A stretch of DNA of 64,000 bases from NCBI GenBank assembly GCA_026008535.1, contig BRKX01000007.1, positions 7,215,001 through 7,279,000 on the forward strand, in the 5' to 3' direction. Position numbers and translations under genes: made by a program. Origin of the DNA: Perilla frutescens. Lineage: Eukaryota > Streptophyta > Magnoliopsida > Lamiales > Lamiaceae. The notes under the pieces were generated by a model. That model saw only the letters and a list, made by a program, of their open reading frames with translations, ran no database searches and had not been told where the DNA came from. Below are positions 35,519 through 46,600 of this stretch, in pieces (position 1 is the stretch's first letter; every line of letters begins with the position of its first letter).

Positions 35519-36606
35519 GGTCCATTAGACTGATCGAAACCCATTAAAAAAGGTGAAATAACAAGTGTGTGCACGCCACGTGCTTAGGCCACATGCGGCG
35601 CATGTTGTGTGCAGTCATATAAATATATATATATATATGGATCATATGAGAACACTTTGTTGGTGTGAGAAATGAGAACCTATCTTACACCATCTAATTT
35701 AATGATCCAATGGTTGAGATTTAAGGTGACAATCTATATTATAGTTAAAAGTAAGATAGTCACTATAAATAGTAATAATAAGTTTTCCCGCCTAAATACA
35801 CCTTCTATAGATAAAAATATAATTTTTATTAATTAATTAATATTTATATTATAAAGTCACTCAATACTAAAATTTCAATATTATAATTTTTTTTATTTTG
35901 CAAAAATACTATTTTTTATCAAAAAATATTTTGTTCAGAAGATGAAAAAAATTTATGTGGCCTTTATATTGTTGATTTATATATGAATTTTCTAAACACC
36001 TATTTTTTTCTTTATGATGGACCATAAGTTTATGTTAATTATCATTCTTTTAAGTATTATGAGTGAATATTCTAATATATTAATTTAAAATATTTTAAAT
36101 TTTTAAGTTGATTAAATATATTAAAATAATTTCATATCCACATCAAAATTTCAATTAAATATATTTAAATTTTTAAATTAAATGTATTAATCAAGATACA
36201 CATTAAGAATTTTAAATTAAATCTACTTAAATTTTTGATTAAATGCATTAATTGAACTTAGCAATTAATTGTTAAATATATTTGTGTCATGAATTATATG
36301 TATATATATATATAATAGTTAAAGCTTATACTTTTAGTTTTTCAAACAAAAATCATCACACATTAAAAAACTTACAAATATTGTTATGCATGAACAAATT
36401 ATAAATTGTGAATCCCAACAATGATATTTCCACATTTATTGATCTCTAAGTTGAGATCAAGTATAATATTTAGATATTTGATATCATCATTTTAATGTTA
36501 CATATATTTTAAAATTATAAATTTGAATTGAATTATATATATTAAATAGTTCAAATGAACTATTTTAAAAATATTGATTTAAATTTTATACTCTTTAATT
36601 GATTAA
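35519..36606. other. AT-rich intron sequence
   Basis: No coding is visible. A (TA)n run at about 35618-35638 precedes a block with GTGTGAGAAATGAGAAC (about 35666), whose inverted relative lies at about 50300. Confidence 0.4.
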
Positions 36607-37442
36607 GTGTGTTTCTAAATACACCATCATTTTTTCTTTATACACCACATTTATTTTATACACCACACATCCTTTTCATATTTTCACATTTTGTCTTTAC
36701 ACACCACAATAAAAGTCATTTCTATCATTTCACTATGAAAATAAATTAAAAAAAATCAAAAGAAATTAAAAAAAGTATTCTCCACTCTCGCTCTCTTCCT
36801 TCCATAGTACAGACCCGCCGCCCTCCGTCGCCGTTATCTTTCTTCCTGACCTGCCGCCTTCACTTTTCTTCTCCAGTAATTTTTTTTTCCAAAATAAAAT
36901 AGAGAGAAGGACGTAGTTGTCATCAACAATTTATTCCAACTTTGACAAAAGCCTTTTTCAAATTTATAAAATATTCTGACAAATCCTTCAATGTCACTAG
37001 ATTTTAAAGTAATATCATCAACACCATGTTCCAAATTTAAACCCCTCAATCAAATATATGTATTTTCCAAAATATTTATGTGACAAATTCTATGATTGGA
37101 GAGTTGACAAAATCAATTTTTTAACCCCAAAAATATACGACATCAATACACATATTTGATTTCATAGGCAATTCTTACAAATAAAATAAATGGAGGAAGA
37201 TGTGAGAAATGGAAATTAGCATAAATGAAGGAAAATGAGAGAGCAATTGTAAGGGCAATGTGGCGGGTGGAGTCACTGGAGTTTAGGGTGGGAAGAAGGA
37301 GATTTTTTATTTTTATTTTATTGCTTTTTTAAGTAATTTTGAAATTAAAAATGATATTTATGTAAATTAATAATTATTTATTTTTGAGTTAAATTTAATA
37401 GTGGTGTATAAAGAAAATTTAGTGGCATATTTAGAAACACCC
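36607..37442. mobile_element. Mutator-like element, 9-bp TSD ATTGATTAA
   Basis: Perfect 9-bp duplications ATTGATTAA (36598-36606 and 37443-37451) flank an 836-bp element. The left end contains GTGTTTCTAAATACACCATC then TTTCTTTATACACCAC. The reverse complement of the right end contains GTGTTTCTAAATATGCCACT then TTTCTTTATACACCAC. There is no transposase. A GC-rich block at 36785-36860 with an apparent exon-like composition could be captured host sequence, which would make it a Pack-MULE. Confidence 0.85.
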
Positions 37443-38729
37443 ATTGATTAAATATATTGAAAAAAAAAATATCTGCATACAAATTTTTAAATTAAATATA
37501 TTTAAATTTTGAATGATTGAAACTTAAAATGTATTAATTAATCTTACCATTTTAATGTTAGATAATTTTAATATTTTCAAGTTATCATATTCAAGTTTTC
37601 AACTTAAAAGATATTTTGAATAGTTAAAACGTATATATTTTAATTTTAAACTAAAATTTATCCCACATTGAAGAACAAAGAAATAATATCGTATATGAAC
37701 AAACTAAGAATTGTGAGGCCCAACAATGATCTCTGCAAATTGAGATAAGTATAGTATTTGATATTTTATTTTATCAATTTAATACGATACATTTTAAATT
37801 TTTATAAATTAAATATTTTTGAATTAAAATTGAATTAAATATATTAAACAAATGTAATAAAAATATTTTAAATATATAAATTTAAAATATTTTTAATTTT
37901 TTAAGTTAATTAAATATATTAAAAAATTCAGCATCCACATCCAAGATCTTTTAATGAGTTAAAATCTTTAAAGACAATGGAATTGATTTTTTCAATAAAA
38001 AACATATATTTTTTTTCTATCATTCCTCATTCGTGTGTGTGCACGTGTGTGTAGATTTGTGAAGTTTTAAAGTTACATATCAATCATCGGGACTATGATG
38101 TTTTGTTTCTCCACAAGTGGCTCATAAAGTTACATACAATAACATATAAAAATTCATTTAGATTGTCTTCGCCTAAGTATTTTTATTTTTTTATAATATA
38201 TTATTACATATTGCTATTTACATCTTAAATTTTCATTTATCTTACATCTCACATCGGTTGTAGATTGAAATATTGGGATGTAGGTTGTATAAAAGAGTGG
38301 GTAATCTTAAATCGAAACCTCAAATTAGTTCAACAACTTTTTCTAATTTTCGTACATCCCATATTGATTATAGATTGAAACATTGGGATGTAGGTTGTAT
38401 AAAATGGTGGAAAACCTCAAATTTTTTATTTAATTATATTTTGAACAAAAATATTTAAAAAAAATGAAAAAATTTATTCATGCCTAATTGGCCGATTAAT
38501 CGATGTCGAGAGTCGAGACCACCTAGGCGGCGAGGACTCTGCCTTCTCGATTTTACAATCAACTTTGGTGTTTCCGGCACGGCTAGAGCCGTGAGGACTG
38601 ATTTATCCAATGATGAAAAATACATAAGTAATATATAATTCAAACGATATAATTCATATATTTATATATGAAATTAATGATTGAATATAATTTTATTATT
38701 GTATATAAATATTTTTTTAATAACATCAT
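37443..38729. other. AT-rich sequence, probable Helitron interior
   Basis: No coding is supported. It includes a ~110-bp tandem duplication at 38244-38420 sharing TAGATTGAAANATTGGGATG then TAGGTTGTATAAAA. It leads into the Helitron 3' end at 38756. The 5' border of that Helitron was not found. Confidence 0.4.
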
Positions 38730-38756
38730 CTATGCATCGCACAGGTGGTATACTAG
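38730..38756 (+). mobile_element. Helitron 3' terminus
   Basis: CTATGCATCGCACAG forms a 6-bp stem with one wobble pair around ATC (38730-38744). It is followed nine bases later by CTAG (38753-38756) and then T, the Helitron end plus AT target. The family differs from the 33130 copy. Confidence 0.65.
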
Positions 38757-39637
38757 TTTCATAAATAATAGGGCAAAAAATAAAGGAAGGATGGCTATTT
38801 TCGTCCAAACCCATTAAAATTGATGATGTCAGCAATTAAAAAAATCTTAAAAACTTTAACCGACCATAACTTGCTCGTTTTTAATCCAATGTACACAAAA
38901 AATATATCAAATTAAAGCTCTCTTCATGCTCTTTCATTTAAGATGTCGAAAGGCTATGTTTAGATGAAAAAATATGAACGAAAAATAAAAAAGAAAATTT
39001 TTTACGCGTGCCCAGGTTGTAAATGCTTTCGTTAGCATATAATAATTCTTCGTCAACATTATGATAACATATGATAACTATGCTAACGAAGCATTTGTCA
39101 TATGCTAACATAATGTATTTGTTGTGCTAACAAATAATTATCATAATGCTAGCGTAGTATAAATTTATTAGGGTTTATTAAATCTCAATCATGGTTTATT
39201 TAATCTCGATTATGGTTTATTCCATCTAATTATCATTATTTTTTTAAAATTTAATTTTTTATTTATAGTTCTTAATTGATTATTATGGTTTATCCCATCC
39301 AATTATGGTTTATAAAGTATGTTGACAGAGTATTGTCATATGCTAACATAGTGTGTTCGCAATGGTGATGAAGCAAAACCATAATGCTAACATAGTACAA
39401 ATATATTATTATTATGATTTGTTCCAACTCATTTAGGGTTTACCACATCCAATCAATGTTTATTTCATCTAATTAAGTTTATTTCAACCAATTATGATTT
39501 TTTCCATTTAATTAGGATTTATTAAATCAAATTAGGTTTATAATTAATATTTAGAATATTTTTTCGCTAATAATATTTGAAAACTTTAATTAGCATAACT
39601 ATAATGCTTCATTAGCATGATGATAATACTTCGTTAA
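38757..39637. other. AT-rich sequence with GCTAACATAGT-type repeats
   Basis: No gene. Phrases like TATGCTAACATAGTG and ATTATGGTTTATNCCATC recur many times from 39020 to 39640, suggesting an old non-coding element interrupted by the Sirevirus. Its continuation resumes at 50130. Confidence 0.45.
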
Positions 39638-40937
39638 TGTTGAAATTTGTTGCCACAAACACTGAAATTAGATACAGATTTGTAATGTTAAACTCAATGT
39701 TAAAGACAGTTAACACAACTTATCTTAACACAAATATGCTGGAAATAAAATGCACAAGAATACACGATATAATTTTTAAATCATACACAACATGTGTATG
39801 ATTGCCACAGGGCGAAATTATACTATTAATAGTACAAAAGTTTCAAGCTGTTAATGTCAGACGCGAAGGCTCTTAACACTACAGCAACATTACAAGTTCT
39901 AATCTAGTCTATCACTAAAAAGAACTTAAAAACATATAAATTGACATCCCGTCAATTCATATACAAACAACAACATACAACTTGACATCCCGTCAGTTCG
40001 TATGCAAACTATATCATACAAGTTGACATCCCGTCGACTTGTATTCAAACAACATACAAATTGACATCCCGTCAGTTCATATGCAAACTACAACATACAG
40101 ATTGACATCCCGTCAATACATATGCAAACTATAACATACAGATTGACATCCCGTCAATTCATATGTAAAACTTGATCATACAAGTTAACATCCCGTCGAC
40201 TTGTATAACCACTAAAACAAACAAATTGACATCCCGTCAATTTGTATACAAACTAGTAAAGGTTTCACAACCTTGCTATCTATCCTAACTTGTACAATCT
40301 ATTCCGTGAAAGGATTGAACAACAATAAACATTAAGATAGAAGAAGGAACGAAGAACGAAACCTAAACTAAGTTTGTGACCCAAGCTTTCTTCAATCTTC
40401 ACACAGCGGAAAATGGAATGAGCTTGAATAAATCTTCAAGTGTCGAACACATCCCTTTTATGCTTCTTCACTTGAATCCAACACGGTCCACGATTTCTCT
40501 CTCTTGAACATGGGTTGACAATAACCGCTTCACTCCATGACTTCACCGTTGATGGAAGAAACCGCCTCCAAGGCATGGTTAATAGCTTCCCCACGTTCAT
40601 GCTCTTTTTCTAAATATCCAGCAAATAAATTTTTCTGAAAAAGAAAAAGAATTAAATAGAGAAACCGTTAGACCTAAAAAATAGGAGATAGAGTTTTGAC
40701 TTTGTCAAACTCTATTTTAAATAATATATCTAATATGTATATATCCAATTATTTGAAATAATAATTTCGTGGATATACACATATATTTTAAGATATATAA
40801 AGTTATTTTATTTATTAAAATAATAAATAAACTAGGAAAGGATAAGATTAGTTACGACTATGTCATAGACAATGTCACAGGGAGTCTGTCTGACATCGAG
40901 TGCAACATTGAACATCAATGTCATACAGCACTCAACA
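39638..40937 (-). repeat. 3' LTR of the Sirevirus
   Basis: 1300 bp, ends TGTTGAAATTTG and CACTCAACA. It is near-identical to the 5' LTR. It contains an eight-copy hairpin array (39935-40249). On the minus strand it starts TGTTGAGTGCTG right after the polypurine tract. Confidence 0.95.
39935..40249. repeat. Hairpin array, loop ATCCC, 8 copies (3' LTR)
   Basis: Eight units spaced ~36-42 bp each carry TTGACATCCCGTC with flanking complementary arms. The last unit has perfect 10-bp arms, ACAAATTGAC and GTCAATTTGT, around the loop ATCCC. Others keep the loop exactly while the arms vary, often with wobble or paired changes (ACAAGTTGAC with GTCGACTTGT). A second identical array lies in the other LTR at 49131-49443. 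Confidence 0.9.
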
Positions 40938-40938
40938 A

Positions 40939-41059
40939 TCTCCCCCTTAATCTTAGCCTTTCTGCACAAAACATACAACTCAATGTATTTTGTACAATTA
41001 GAGTCGCAGCGGAAAATGGAGATCTTAAAATCTCCCCCTTAAGGGTTACTCCCCCTTAA
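40939..41059 (-). other. Polypurine tracts of the Sirevirus
   Basis: On the minus strand TTAAGGGGGAGAT (40950-40938) immediately precedes the 3' LTR and is the functional-looking primer site. Two more AAGGGGGAG tracts lie at about 41034-41042 and 41051-41059. The truncated Sirevirus at 26634-26754 has the same three tracts with similar spacing. Confidence 0.85.
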
Positions 41060-41100
41060 TTGGATCATCATATAATAGGAACTTGTCCTATTATAAAATC

Positions 41101-41252
41101 AATGTTGAACAGAACATTCAACACAAAATATCAATGTTGAACTCATCGTTCAAGACACAATACAATATTGAACTCATCGTTCAATACATAATACAATGTT
41201 GAACTCATCGTTCAACACACAATACAATGTTGAACTCATCATTCAACACACA
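41101..41252. repeat. Hairpin array upstream of the polypurine tract, 5 copies
   Basis: Five units of about 31-33 bp. Four read TGTTGAAC or a close variant, loop TCATC, then GTTCAACA or a variant. The best copies have perfect 8-bp arms. The first unit has a different loop (AGA). They lie between the third ORF and the polypurine tracts, a position where Sireviruses are known to carry palindromic repeats. Confidence 0.85.
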
Positions 41253-41486
41253 ATAATCAAGACATATTAATCATTCAATATCTCAAAATAAATTCAATAT
41301 GCCTAAACTGAATAAGCATATAAAAACAAGAACACAATCATAAATTGCATTCAACAACAAAAACCAAGATATGCATGAAATGCATATCAAAAACCATGTG
41401 TCCAGCACATAAAAAAAACAGAAAGCATACAAAAATTGTTTTTAACATAAAACAGTTTTAAAATTCAGAAGCTTAAACATTAAGCT

Positions 41487-43213
41487 TCACATCATCTTCC
41501 TTTTTCCTTTGGCTGCACCTTTTCTCCCCTTTGCTTTACCAGCAACACTCGGTCCAGCATCCATGTCTCCAGCATCAGCATCATCACCATCAGCATCATC
41601 ATCCACTCCCCCTTTTTGTGTAGAAAGGAGAGTCAGAAAAGAATCTCGAGCCTTGGTGAGTTGACCAATTACATGATCAAGCAGAGCAATTTGATGTTGA
41701 AGAGACTCCAGCGGCAACATGACAATAGGAATGGAAGGCGCGGAGGCAACATCAGGATAGACATCAGATTGGGAAGGAGCGGGGTACCTTCGGCAGAAGG
41801 TGGCACTGGATTTGCAGCATCATGAGGATAGGGAAGATCAATGATCCTGTCATCATTTCCCTTGGGCTTCATTATGGAGAAGGTGGTTTGCTCAGACAGC
41901 ACACTCTTCTTGCGTTCCTTTAACCCTTGGCTCTTAAGAATCCCATAGATCAAACATGGGAAATGAAGCAAGTTTGAGGAACTGGACTTTGAGGCAGCCT
42001 TCAACGTAGCATCAAAGATGTATGCACCAAGGTTGAAAGGAAGCTGAGTTCCTATCTTGTACAGGAGAATGGCCTGATCAACTGTGATGACAGAGGCATT
42101 CGATGTGGGCAGCCAATTGCATACTGCAAGCTTGTATAACACTGAGTAAAAGAATGTTAACTTGGAAGCAGGCACTTTGTTGAGCCATTTTGACATCAGA
42201 CCTCCAGTAATAACATTCACCACATCATCAATCAAATCCAAAGACATGATTGTATCCTCATTACCCAACTCAAGAAACGTGTTAATAACATTAGGGGAAA
42301 ACTTATAAATTTTATCCCTAACAAACACAGTTCCAAAACACAGTTTAGAGGGATCTCCCATATCAGAAATGATGTTAGCGTAAAATTCATGAATAACATC
42401 AGGATCATATGACACTAGCGACGTAACAGATTTCCATAAACTCCTCTCCTTAAGAAACACATCCATCCCATATTTTTTAAAGCTAAGAACATCAATCATT
42501 TTCTCAACCTTAAGAGTTCTCTTAACATAAAGAGCATGGGATTTCTTAGCCTCTTCAGAATAGAAAGTCTTACTGAAGGCTTGCGTGACATCAAGCGGAG
42601 AGTCCTCATCTGTGCCGGAATCCTCATCCACGGGCTCAGCGGAAGGACTGACATTCCGTGTAACACCAGCAGGAGGAGAAGTAGGAACTTGTTCACTAGT
42701 GGAGTCGGACTCATCTTTCAGCGACTTGGAGGTAGCCTTAGACCCTTCCTTCTTCACCTTTTTAGAGGAGACGACCTCAGGTTTGTCAGTGTCATCACTA
42801 TGAAGTATCTTTGATTTCCTTGTCGGAGGAGAAGTCTTTGCCATCTTTGACAAGGATTGTAGGTGAGAGGTGGCTTCAGGATCGATTGGATTTGTGGAAT
42901 CTCCAAGCACATTCATCCTAATTGGCTTAGGGTTTAGGATCTCGGTTCCAGGAGGAATAATAAGATCGGGATGAACGTCAACTTCAGCTGGCATTGCCTT
43001 TGATGTTGAAGGCTCAGTGACATTTGCTGGAGTTGGTTCAGCTTGAGCAGTTGGTGGTGCAACGTCAGGGGTCTGAGTTGATGTTGCAGAGAGTGGGGGT
43101 TGTACTGCGGCAGCCGGAGTTGAGGCCGATGATGGGGATCCTTTTGTGAGCTCCATCATTTACTGTAACATCATCATCATGGCTTATAGATGATTAGGGT
43201 TTTGGTCCGCCAT
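41487..43213 (-). pseudogene. Sirevirus third ORF (env-like position)
   Basis: The frame from ATG 43213 has stops at codons 10 and 18, then is open from 43159 for ~496 residues. Features: Ser/Pro/Thr-rich N-part; core with AFSKTFYSEEAKKSHALYVK, VEKMIDVLSFKKYGMDVFLK, VIHEFYANIISDMGDPSKLC, LIDDVVNVITGGLMSKWLNK and GAYIFDATLKAASK; then IIDLPYP. Near 41783 a 1-bp indel shifts the frame, and the conserved tail (MLPLESLQHQIALLDHVIGQ, RDSFLTLLSTQKGG, acidic and Lys-rich end) continues to 41487. It belongs to the putative plant transposon protein family of unknown function. No signal peptide or membrane span supports the env label. Confidence 0.75.
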
Positions 43214-43683
43214 GGATGAAAAATAGAAGAGAAAATCGTTTGAAGGAGAAAGAGAAGATGAATCGTTGGAGAGAGAAAAAGTGAATCAGATATGGAGAGA
43301 GAGAGAGAGGGGGGGTTTTGAATTAAAAAGAGATAAGGACAAACCACTTTATTATATTAAAATAATGAAAGTGGTATCTCTCATTCTCTCTCTCTCTTAT
43401 CATATCAAAAGATATGTGGATAAGTATATCTGCTTATCAACAAAAATTCAATTATTTATTATTTAAACACTAAATAATAAATAACAAATAATAATAATAA
43501 AAAAAACAAATTCTGAAAATAAATAAAACTAATGGAGACGAGTCATGATTGAATAAATTCTCATGAATTGATTCACAAAAAAAACATATCATCGTACCAT
43601 AGTTTTTATTAATAATTTCAGAATTACAGAATCTGATGTCAAAGATCATAACATTGACTTTAACATCAGGATGTCAGCATTGA

Positions 43684-46600
43684 CTAACAAACACACATTC
43701 CAAGAGATTTCCTTAGAGAAGAAAATCTCTCAAAATCCAAAGGTTTAGTAAAAATATCCGCAATTTAATTCTCTGTAGGAATGTATTCCAATTTAATGAT
43801 CTCTCGTTCCACAAGATCACGGATAAAGTGATGTCTGATGTCAATGTGTTTGGTGCGAGAATGTTGGAATGGGTTCTTCGAAATTTCAATTGCACTGACA
43901 TTGTCACATAACAATGTCAAAGAAGGACTATCCAGACCATAATCTAACACCATTTGATTTAACCACAACATTTGAGAGCAACAACTAGCGGCAGCAACAT
44001 ACTCTGATTCGGCCGTGGATAGTGAGATACAATTTTGTTTCTTACTTGACCAAGAAATCAGATTGTTGCCAAAATAAAAACATCCTCCGCTAGTGCTTTT
44101 TCTGTCATCGACATCACCTGCCCAATCAGAATCACTATAACCTACAAGATGAATGTTAGAACTCTTGCAATATTTAACACCAAACCCAATTGTGCCTGAA
44201 ACATAGCGAATGATACGTTTAACAGCTTTAAGGTGAGATTGTTTAGGCTGAGATTGATATCTCGCACAAACACCAACACTAAACATAATGTCAGGACGAC
44301 TAGCTGTTAAATACAATAAGCTGCCTATCATTCCTCTATACATGGTAGAATCAACATTGCTACCAACATCATCTCTGCTCAACTTTTCAGAAGATCCCAT
44401 GGGTGTCTTCATTGGTTTAGCATTCTCTAATCCGAAACGCTTGACCAATCCTCTAGCATATTTGCTTTGAGAGATGAAGATTCCATCTTTATCTTGCTTG
44501 ATTTGTAGACCAAGGAAATAGTTGAGCTCTCCAACCATGCTCATTTCAAATGTGTTGCACATTGAGTCTACAAAATCTTTGAGCAGATTAGTACACGTTG
44601 AACCAAAAACAATGTCATCAACATAGATTTGAGCAACAGTAATATGTTTTTTATTCTTCTTAATAAACAATGTTTTATCGACTTGACCTCTTTCAAAACC
44701 AAATTGGAGTAAGAATTCGGTCAGTCTAGCATACCATGCTCTAGGGGCTTGTTTAAGACCATACAAAGCCTTTTTGAGCTTAAACACGTGTAATGGTTTC
44801 TCATGACATTCGAACCCCTTAGGTTGTTCGACATATGCTTCTTCATTGAGAAAACCATTCAAGAAAGCACTTTTAACATCCATTTGATGTAAAGTAAAAC
44901 CCACATAACATGCGATTGCACATAAAAGACGAATGGATTCAATCCTTGCAACAGGAGCAAATGTTTCGTCAAAGTCTACCCCTTCAACTTGGGTGTAGCC
45001 TTGAGCGACTAGACGAGCTTTATTTCTGACAACATTGCCAGACTCATCTGTTTTATTTTTGAAAATTCATTTTGTCCCAATCACATTTTTGTCTTTGGGG
45101 CGTGGAACTAATTCCCATACATTGTTCCTTACGAACTGGTTTAGTTCCTCATGCATAGCATTGATCCAAAAATCATCATTAAGTGCATTCTTAATGTTTT
45201 TCGGCTCAATGTTAGACAAAAAACACGTGTTTGACATACAAACATTTAAAGAAGACATGCATACCAGTTTCAGCATTTCTTTGTATTCCTCTGAGTTCTT
45301 GCTTCTAGTTTGAACTCCTTCGGATTGCTCACCAATGATTTGTGAATCTGGATGATTCTTCCGAATTCGACTTGGTGGATCCCTTCTTGGTTCATCTTCG
45401 GCAGTCACAACTTGATCATCTTCACTGTCTGAAGTGAATGTTGGTGATGATGTTTTGACTGAAGCGTCATCACTCTGTGGAACATTGACTTTGACATTCT
45501 CAGTGGATGTCTTGTTCTCACAATCACTTTCAGCCTGATCACTTGACATTTCACCTGTGTCAATGAGATCAATTACATCATCCTCTTCAGATTTTGAAGC
45601 AATACCTGTGTGATCATCAAAAACAATGTTAATTGATTCTTGGACTGTTTTTGTCCGAAGATTAAGCACACGGTAGGCACGACTGTCAGATGTGTAACCC
45701 AAGAAAATCCCTTTGTCGCTTTTGGAATCAAATTTTCCAAGATGATCCCTGTCATTCAGGATGTAACATACACATCCAAACACATAAAAGTACTTCAAAT
45801 TGGGCTTCTTTCCCTTCAGGAGTTCATACGGTGTCACTGTTCTGTCTGGGCGAAGAATCACTCTATTCCCGATGTGACAAGCAGTGTTAACTGCTTCAGC
45901 CCACAGCTTCTTGGACAACCATTGAGCTTGTAACATTACTCTTGACATCTCCTGAAGAGTTCGATTTTTTCTCTCAACCACCCCATTTTGTTGAGGTGTC
46001 TTTGGAGCATAAAACTCATGTTGAGATGCCTCGCTTTTCACAAAACTCTTCAAACATTGAGTTTTCAAATTCGAGCCCATGATCTGTTCGAATGCATTTG
46101 ATGTTGGACTCATGTTGTCTTGACACCAACCTGTAAAACTTCTTGAACATTCTGAAAGCTTCAGATTTTTCTTGAAGAAATTCAACCCATGTGAATCTCG
46201 AAAAATCATCAACTATCACCAGAATGAATCTTTTTCCACTCATGCTTTTGGTGTCAACGGGACCCATGATGTCCATGTGAATCAGATCGAAGCACTTCGT
46301 GGTTTGACAAGCTGAGAAACTTTTGTGTGAAGCTCTTACTTGTTTGCCTTTTTTACATGCATTGCAAACAACATCGAGATTGATCTTCACAGGTGGAATG
46401 CCTCGAATAGCATCAGCTTCAATAAGTTTCTTCAAGCTTCGAAAGCTGAGATGACCCAGTTTTTGATGAACGAGTTGAGTGTCAACATTGACTGAAACAT
46501 TGCATTTTTCGTTCTTGTCAGCATGATAGCAATTATCCAATGCCCGACTTCCGAACATAATGCATTTATTCTCGCTATCAAAAACCTCACAGGTGTTCTT

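Noticed and set aside
39935..40249. CRISPR-like array of TTGACATCCCGTC repeats
   Set aside because: Plant nuclear DNA, repeats lie inside LTRs, units are hairpins with diverging flanks, and no cas genes are present.
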